From NCBI GenBank assembly GCA_946625715.1, contig CAMOTK010000069.1, positions 1 to 9,377 on the forward strand: a DNA stretch of 9,377 nucleotides, written 5' to 3'. A program made the position numbers and the translations under genes. Source of the DNA: an uncultured Prevotella sp. Lineage in GTDB: Bacteria; Bacteroidota; Bacteroidia; Bacteroidales; Bacteroidaceae. Below are positions 6,502-9,377 of this stretch, in pieces (within the stretch, counting starts at the first letter, position 1; each line of letters opens with the position of its first letter). The notes under the pieces are model-generated. The model was not told the origin of the DNA and did no database searches. It saw only the letters and a list, made by a program, of their open reading frames with translations.

Positions 6502-7803
6502 TTACTTGAACTTGCGGTTGTCGACCACGCGGCGCGCCTTGCCCTCGCTGCGCTGAATGCTCTTGGGCTCGGCCAGCTTCACCTTGAAGCCTATGCCGAT
6601 GACCGAGCGCAGTTCGGCCTCGAGCTTCTTCTGCAGTCCCACCATCTGGCTCATCTCGTCGTTGAAGAATTCTTCCTTCACTTCGACGCGCAGCTCCGAC
6701 GTGTCGGTGTTGTTCACGCGGTCGACGGTGAGCATGAAGTGGGGCTCGAACTCGGGCAGCGAGAGAATGACGGCCTCTATCTGCGACGGGAAGACGTTGA
6801 CGCCGCGTATGATGAGCATGTCGTCGCAGCGGCCCAGGATGCGGTCCATGCGCACCAGCGTGCGTCCGCACTGGCACTTCTCGTAGTGCAGGGCGGTGAG
6901 GTCGTGGGTGCGGTAGCGCAGCAGGGGCATGCCTTCCTTGGTCAGGTGGGTGAAGGTCAGTTCGCCCAGCGTGCCCTCGGGCAGTGGCTCGCCCGTGTTG
7001 GGGTCGAGAATCTCGGGGTAGAAATAGTCTTCGTTGAGGTGGGTGCCGCACTGGTGCTCACACTCGTAGCCGACGCCCGGGCCAGCCACCTCAGAGAGTC
7101 CGTAGATGTCGTAGGCCTTGATGCCGAGGGTGGCTTCGAGCTTGCGGCGCATCTCCTCGGTCCAGGGCTCGGCGCCGAAGGCCCCCACGCGCAGCTTGAA
7201 CTCGTCGCGGGGCCACTCGCACTCGTTCATGGCCTCGCCGAGGAACATGGCGTAGGACGGTGTGCAGCAGAGCACCGAGGCCCCGAAGTCGTGCATCAGT
7301 GTGATTTGCTTCTGCGTGTTGCCCGACGACATGGGAATGACGCTGGCCCCGATGTTCGTGGCGCCGTCGTGGGCTCCCAGTCCGCCCGTGAACAGGCCGT
7401 AGCCGTAGCTCACCTGGAAGATGTCGTCCTTCGTGGCGCCGAAGGCGGTGAAGGCGCGGCTGATGGCTTCCGCCCACATGGCGAGGTCCTTGCGGGTATA
7501 GAGCACGACGACGGGCTTGCCCGTGGTGCCGCTCGAGGCGTGTATGCGCACAATCTGGCTCATGGGCACGGCAGCCAGCCCGAAGGGGTAGTTGTCGCGC
7601 AGGTCGAGCTTGTTGGTGAAGGGCAGTTTCACGATGTCGTCGATGCTGCGAATGTCGCCCGGCTCGAGTCCCATCTCCTGAAACTTCCTGCGGTAGAAGG
7701 GCGTGTTGTGGTACACGTACTCAGCCATCTTCACCAGTCGGCGGCTCTGTATTTCGCGCAGCTGTTCGCGGTCCATACATTCAATGCTTGGGTTCCAAAT
7801 CAT
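6502..7803 (-). CDS. paaK: Phenylacetate/aryl-acid CoA ligase (PaaK family)
   Basis: A 433-residue ANL-superfamily adenylate-forming enzyme that activates phenylacetate or a related aryl acid with ATP and CoA to the acyl-CoA; cytoplasmic. Visible signatures are the ATP-binding loop ASSGTTGKP (89-97), AFGAEPWTEEMR (208-219), YDIYGLSEVAGPG (231-243), the RYRTHD hinge-side motif (296-301), GRCDDMLIIRGVNVFPSQIE (324-343) and the C-terminal GKARRVVD (421-428) whose Lys is the probable catalytic lysine. Cysteines at 249-253 and 310-326 resemble the Cys-containing segments of this family. Length is normal for PaaK. ATG 7803 (MIWNPSIEC) is chosen over a GTG at 7866 because it is preceded by AAAGGAAA at proper spacing. 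The ACT gene follows after 34 nt. In anaerobes such ligases often work with indolepyruvate or phenylpyruvate ferredoxin oxidoreductase; none is in this window. Substrate is uncertain. Confidence 0.93.
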   Translation of the reverse strand: MIWNPSIECMDREQLREIQSRRLVKMAEYVYHNTPFYRRKFQEMGLEPGDIRSIDDIVKLPFTNKLDLRDNYPFGLAAVPMSQIVRIHASSGTTGKPVVVLYTRKDLAMWAEAISRAFTAFGATKDDIFQVSYGYGLFTGGLGAHDGATNIGASVIPMSSGNTQKQITLMHDFGASVLCCTPSYAMFLGEAMNECEWPRDEFKLRVGAFGAEPWTEEMRRKLEATLGIKAYDIYGLSEVAGPGVGYECEHQCGTHLNEDYFYPEILDPNTGEPLPEGTLGELTFTHLTKEGMPLLRYRTHDLTALHYEKCQCGRTLVRMDRILGRCDDMLIIRGVNVFPSQIEAVILSLPEFEPHFMLTVDRVNNTDTSELRVEVKEEFFNDEMSQMVGLQKKLEAELRSVIGIGFKVKLAEPKSIQRSEGKARRVVDNRKFK

Positions 7804-7869
7804 AGTCTTGTCGTTTCCTTTATTATTGGTTGGTTCTTTTTCTTCTTCTTTAGTCTCACCTCTCACATA
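7804..7869. other. 66-nt intergenic gap between glnN and paaK
   Basis: On the minus strand this gap is purine-rich (AAAGAAGAAGAAAAAG near 7840-7856) and ends in the paaK ribosome binding site. I see no TAnnTTTG promoter and no hairpin with a T run, so read-through from glutamine synthetase into paaK is plausible but not proven. Confidence 0.5.
7814..7821 (-). promoter_or_regulatory. Ribosome binding site of paaK
   Basis: On the minus strand AAAGGAAA ends 10 nt before the ATG at 7803. It is the clearest Shine-Dalgarno-like site in the window and decides the paaK start against the in-frame GTG at 7866, which begins 3 nt after the glutamine synthetase stop and would add a lysine/glutamate-rich 21-residue tail. 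Confidence 0.7.
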
Positions 7870-9377
7870 TTATCTGATGAAGAGCAGCTCGCGATACTTG
7901 GGCAGCGTCCACAGACCGTCCTCGACAATCATCTCCAGGTGGTCAATCTCGCTGCGTATGGCATCCATCGTGGGGCAAACGGTGTCGTGGTAGCTGATGG
8001 CGCGCTGGTGGATGTCCTGTATGCGGTTGGCCACGCGGCGAGCGTCGGTCAGCTCTTCCACCTGCTGCTCAATGCGCTCCGTGCGCTCGGCAATCTCCTC
8101 GATGAGCTTCAGGTTGCGGGCCGAGAGGCGCTGGGCTTTTTCGGCCGCAAACACGTCCTTCGTGCCCTGCACGTTCTTGATGAGCTGGCTCTGATAGTGG
8201 GTCGATACGGGAATGATGTGGTTCATGGCCAGGTCGCCCAGCACGCGGGCCTCTATCTGCACCGTCTTGACGTACATCTCCCACTTCACCTCGTTGCGTG
8301 CCTCAAGCTCCTTGCGGTTCATCACCTTCGTGCGCTCAAACATCTCGACGCTGGCCTCGTCGAGGTAGTGTTCGAAAATCACGGGGCACGACTTCTCCAC
8401 GTCGAGACCGCGGCTGGCCGCTTCCTTCACCCACTCGTCGCTGTAGCCGTTGCCGTCGAAGCGTATGGGCTTGCAGGTCTTGATGTCCTGCCGCAGCACT
8501 TCGAGGATGGCGTGGAACTTGGCCGTGTGGCCCGTGCCTTCGGCATATTCGGGCAGCTGGTCGTATTCGGCAATCTTGGCGTCGACACGCGCCTTAAACG
8601 ACGTGAGGGCCTCGGCCATGGCGGCGTTCAGGGCAATCATGGCCGAAGCGCAGTTGACGCTCGAGCCAGGCGCACGAAACTCGAAGCGGTTGCCGGTGAA
8701 GGCAAAGGGCGACGTGCGGTTGCGGTCGGTATTGTCGACAATGAGGTCGGGTATCTGCGGAATGTCCAGTTTCTTAAGCGAGGAATTAGACATGAGCAAT
8801 GAGTTCTCATTACCCATCTGTTCTATGTGGTCGAGCATGTCGGACACCGACTTCCCGAGGAAGCTCGATATGATGGCAGGCGGCGCCTCGTTGCCGCCCA
8901 GACGGTGGGCGTTGGTGGCACTCATGATCGAGGCCTTCAGCAGTCCGTTGTGCTTGTAGACGGCCATGAGCGTCTCCACGATGAACACCATGAAGCGCAG
9001 CGACTCCTCGGGGGTCTTGCCAGGCGCGTGGAGCAGAATGCCCGTGTCGGTCGACAGGCTCCAGTTGTTGTGCTTGCCCGAGCCGTTGATGCCTGCGAAG
9101 GGCTTTTCGTGGAGCAGCACGCGGAAGCCGTGCTTGCGGGCCACGCGCTTCATGAGCGACATGAGCAGCATGTTGTGGTCGACGGCCAGATTACACTCCT
9201 CGAAGATGGGTGCCAGCTCAAACTGGTTGGGCGCCACCTCGTTGTGGCGCGTCTTGCAGGGAATGGCCAGCTCCAGGGCCTGAATCTCCAAGTCCTTCAT
9301 GAAGGCCTGCACGCGGTCGGGAATGGTGCCGAAGTAGTGGTCGTCCATCTGCTGGTTCTTGGCGCTCTCGTGGCCCA
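7870..9377 (-). CDS. glnN: Glutamine synthetase type III, C-terminal two thirds (N-terminus outside window)
   Basis: This enzyme makes glutamine from glutamate, ammonia and ATP in the cytoplasm, the main ammonia-assimilation step. About 501 residues are visible, beginning GHESAKNQQMDDHYFG and running to the TAA at 7872-7870; type III enzymes are about 700-730 residues, so roughly the first 230 are missing. Family signatures are KTRHNEVAP (9229-9255), HEKPFAGINGSGKHNNWS ending near 9058 and carrying glutamate/ATP-site residues, and NRTSPFAFTGNRFEFR (8674-8721). The long helical C-terminal part (about 8500-7870), with a heptad-like glutamate/arginine segment near ERTERIEQQVEEL, is particular to type III, which is common in Bacteroidetes. 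The frame is intact. The Met at 9348 is internal, not a start. It heads the minus-strand series with paaK 66 nt downstream. Promoter and control lie outside the window. Confidence 0.95.
   Translation of the reverse strand, partial: GHESAKNQQMDDHYFGTIPDRVQAFMKDLEIQALELAIPCKTRHNEVAPNQFELAPIFEECNLAVDHNMLLMSLMKRVARKHGFRVLLHEKPFAGINGSGKHNNWSLSTDTGILLHAPGKTPEESLRFMVFIVETLMAVYKHNGLLKASIMSATNAHRLGGNEAPPAIISSFLGKSVSDMLDHIEQMGNENSLLMSNSSLKKLDIPQIPDLIVDNTDRNRTSPFAFTGNRFEFRAPGSSVNCASAMIALNAAMAEALTSFKARVDAKIAEYDQLPEYAEGTGHTAKFHAILEVLRQDIKTCKPIRFDGNGYSDEWVKEAASRGLDVEKSCPVIFEHYLDEASVEMFERTKVMNRKELEARNEVKWEMYVKTVQIEARVLGDLAMNHIIPVSTHYQSQLIKNVQGTKDVFAAEKAQRLSARNLKLIEEIAERTERIEQQVEELTDARRVANRIQDIHQRAISYHDTVCPTMDAIRSEIDHLEMIVEDGLWTLPKYRELLFIR

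Noticed and set aside
7804..7866. GTG start adding 21 residues to PaaK
   Set aside because: There is no ribosome binding site before it, and the added Lys/Glu-rich tail includes the AAAGGAAA site that correctly precedes ATG 7803.
6490..8802. A 770-codon plus-strand open frame running across paaK and glnN
   Set aside because: It spans two well-supported minus-strand genes and their intergenic gap, is low in complexity (His/Val/Ala/Gly) and shows no family motif. It is a codon-bias shadow.

Overview
The window is chromosomal DNA from a GC-rich member of the Bacteroidales, probably Prevotella-like (genus is inference). The reasons are a textbook Bacteroidales promoter (TTTG, 20 nt, TATCTTTG) in front of the first full gene, a type III glutamine synthetase, a DUF4922 domain of the kind I know from Bacteroidales, weak A-rich ribosome binding sites, and codons that mostly end in G or C. 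I see no tRNA, rRNA, CRISPR array, insertion sequence or phage gene. Gene spacing is tight and no stretch over 300 bases lacks a gene.

Left half, plus strand: the last codons of an unidentified gene (3-98), a promoter (100-131), then a very large multidomain gene (160-3825) followed after 10 nt by a 12-TM major facilitator transporter of the AmpG/PAT type (3836-5116). The 1221-residue protein joins a glycosyltransferase-like N-terminal domain, a canonical GT2 glycosyltransferase domain, a DUF4922 domain with an HxHxQ nucleotidyl-transfer motif, and a SpoIID/LytB peptidoglycan-acting domain. It has no visible signal peptide, although SpoIID domains normally work outside the cytoplasm. Beside an AmpG-like importer, this suggests a cytoplasmic cell-wall salvage or remodelling module. 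That is the most interesting candidate system here; its function is inferred, not shown.

Right half, minus strand, reading right to left: type III glutamine synthetase (N-terminus outside the window), phenylacetate/aryl-CoA ligase PaaK, a tandem-ACT-domain protein, and a serine acetyltransferase (CysE, EpsC-like). Gaps are 66, 34 and 20 nt, so co-transcription is plausible at least for the last three. The theme is amino-acid and nitrogen/sulfur metabolism: ammonia assimilation, CoA activation of aryl acids with an amino-acid-sensing partner, and O-acetylserine formation for cysteine.

The two blocks converge, and the stop codons of the transporter and the serine acetyltransferase overlap within the four bases TTAG (5113-5116). 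Just inside the serine acetyltransferase gene is a perfect 14-bp inverted repeat with a 10-nt loop (5146-5183). It could shape the 3' ends of both converging transcripts.
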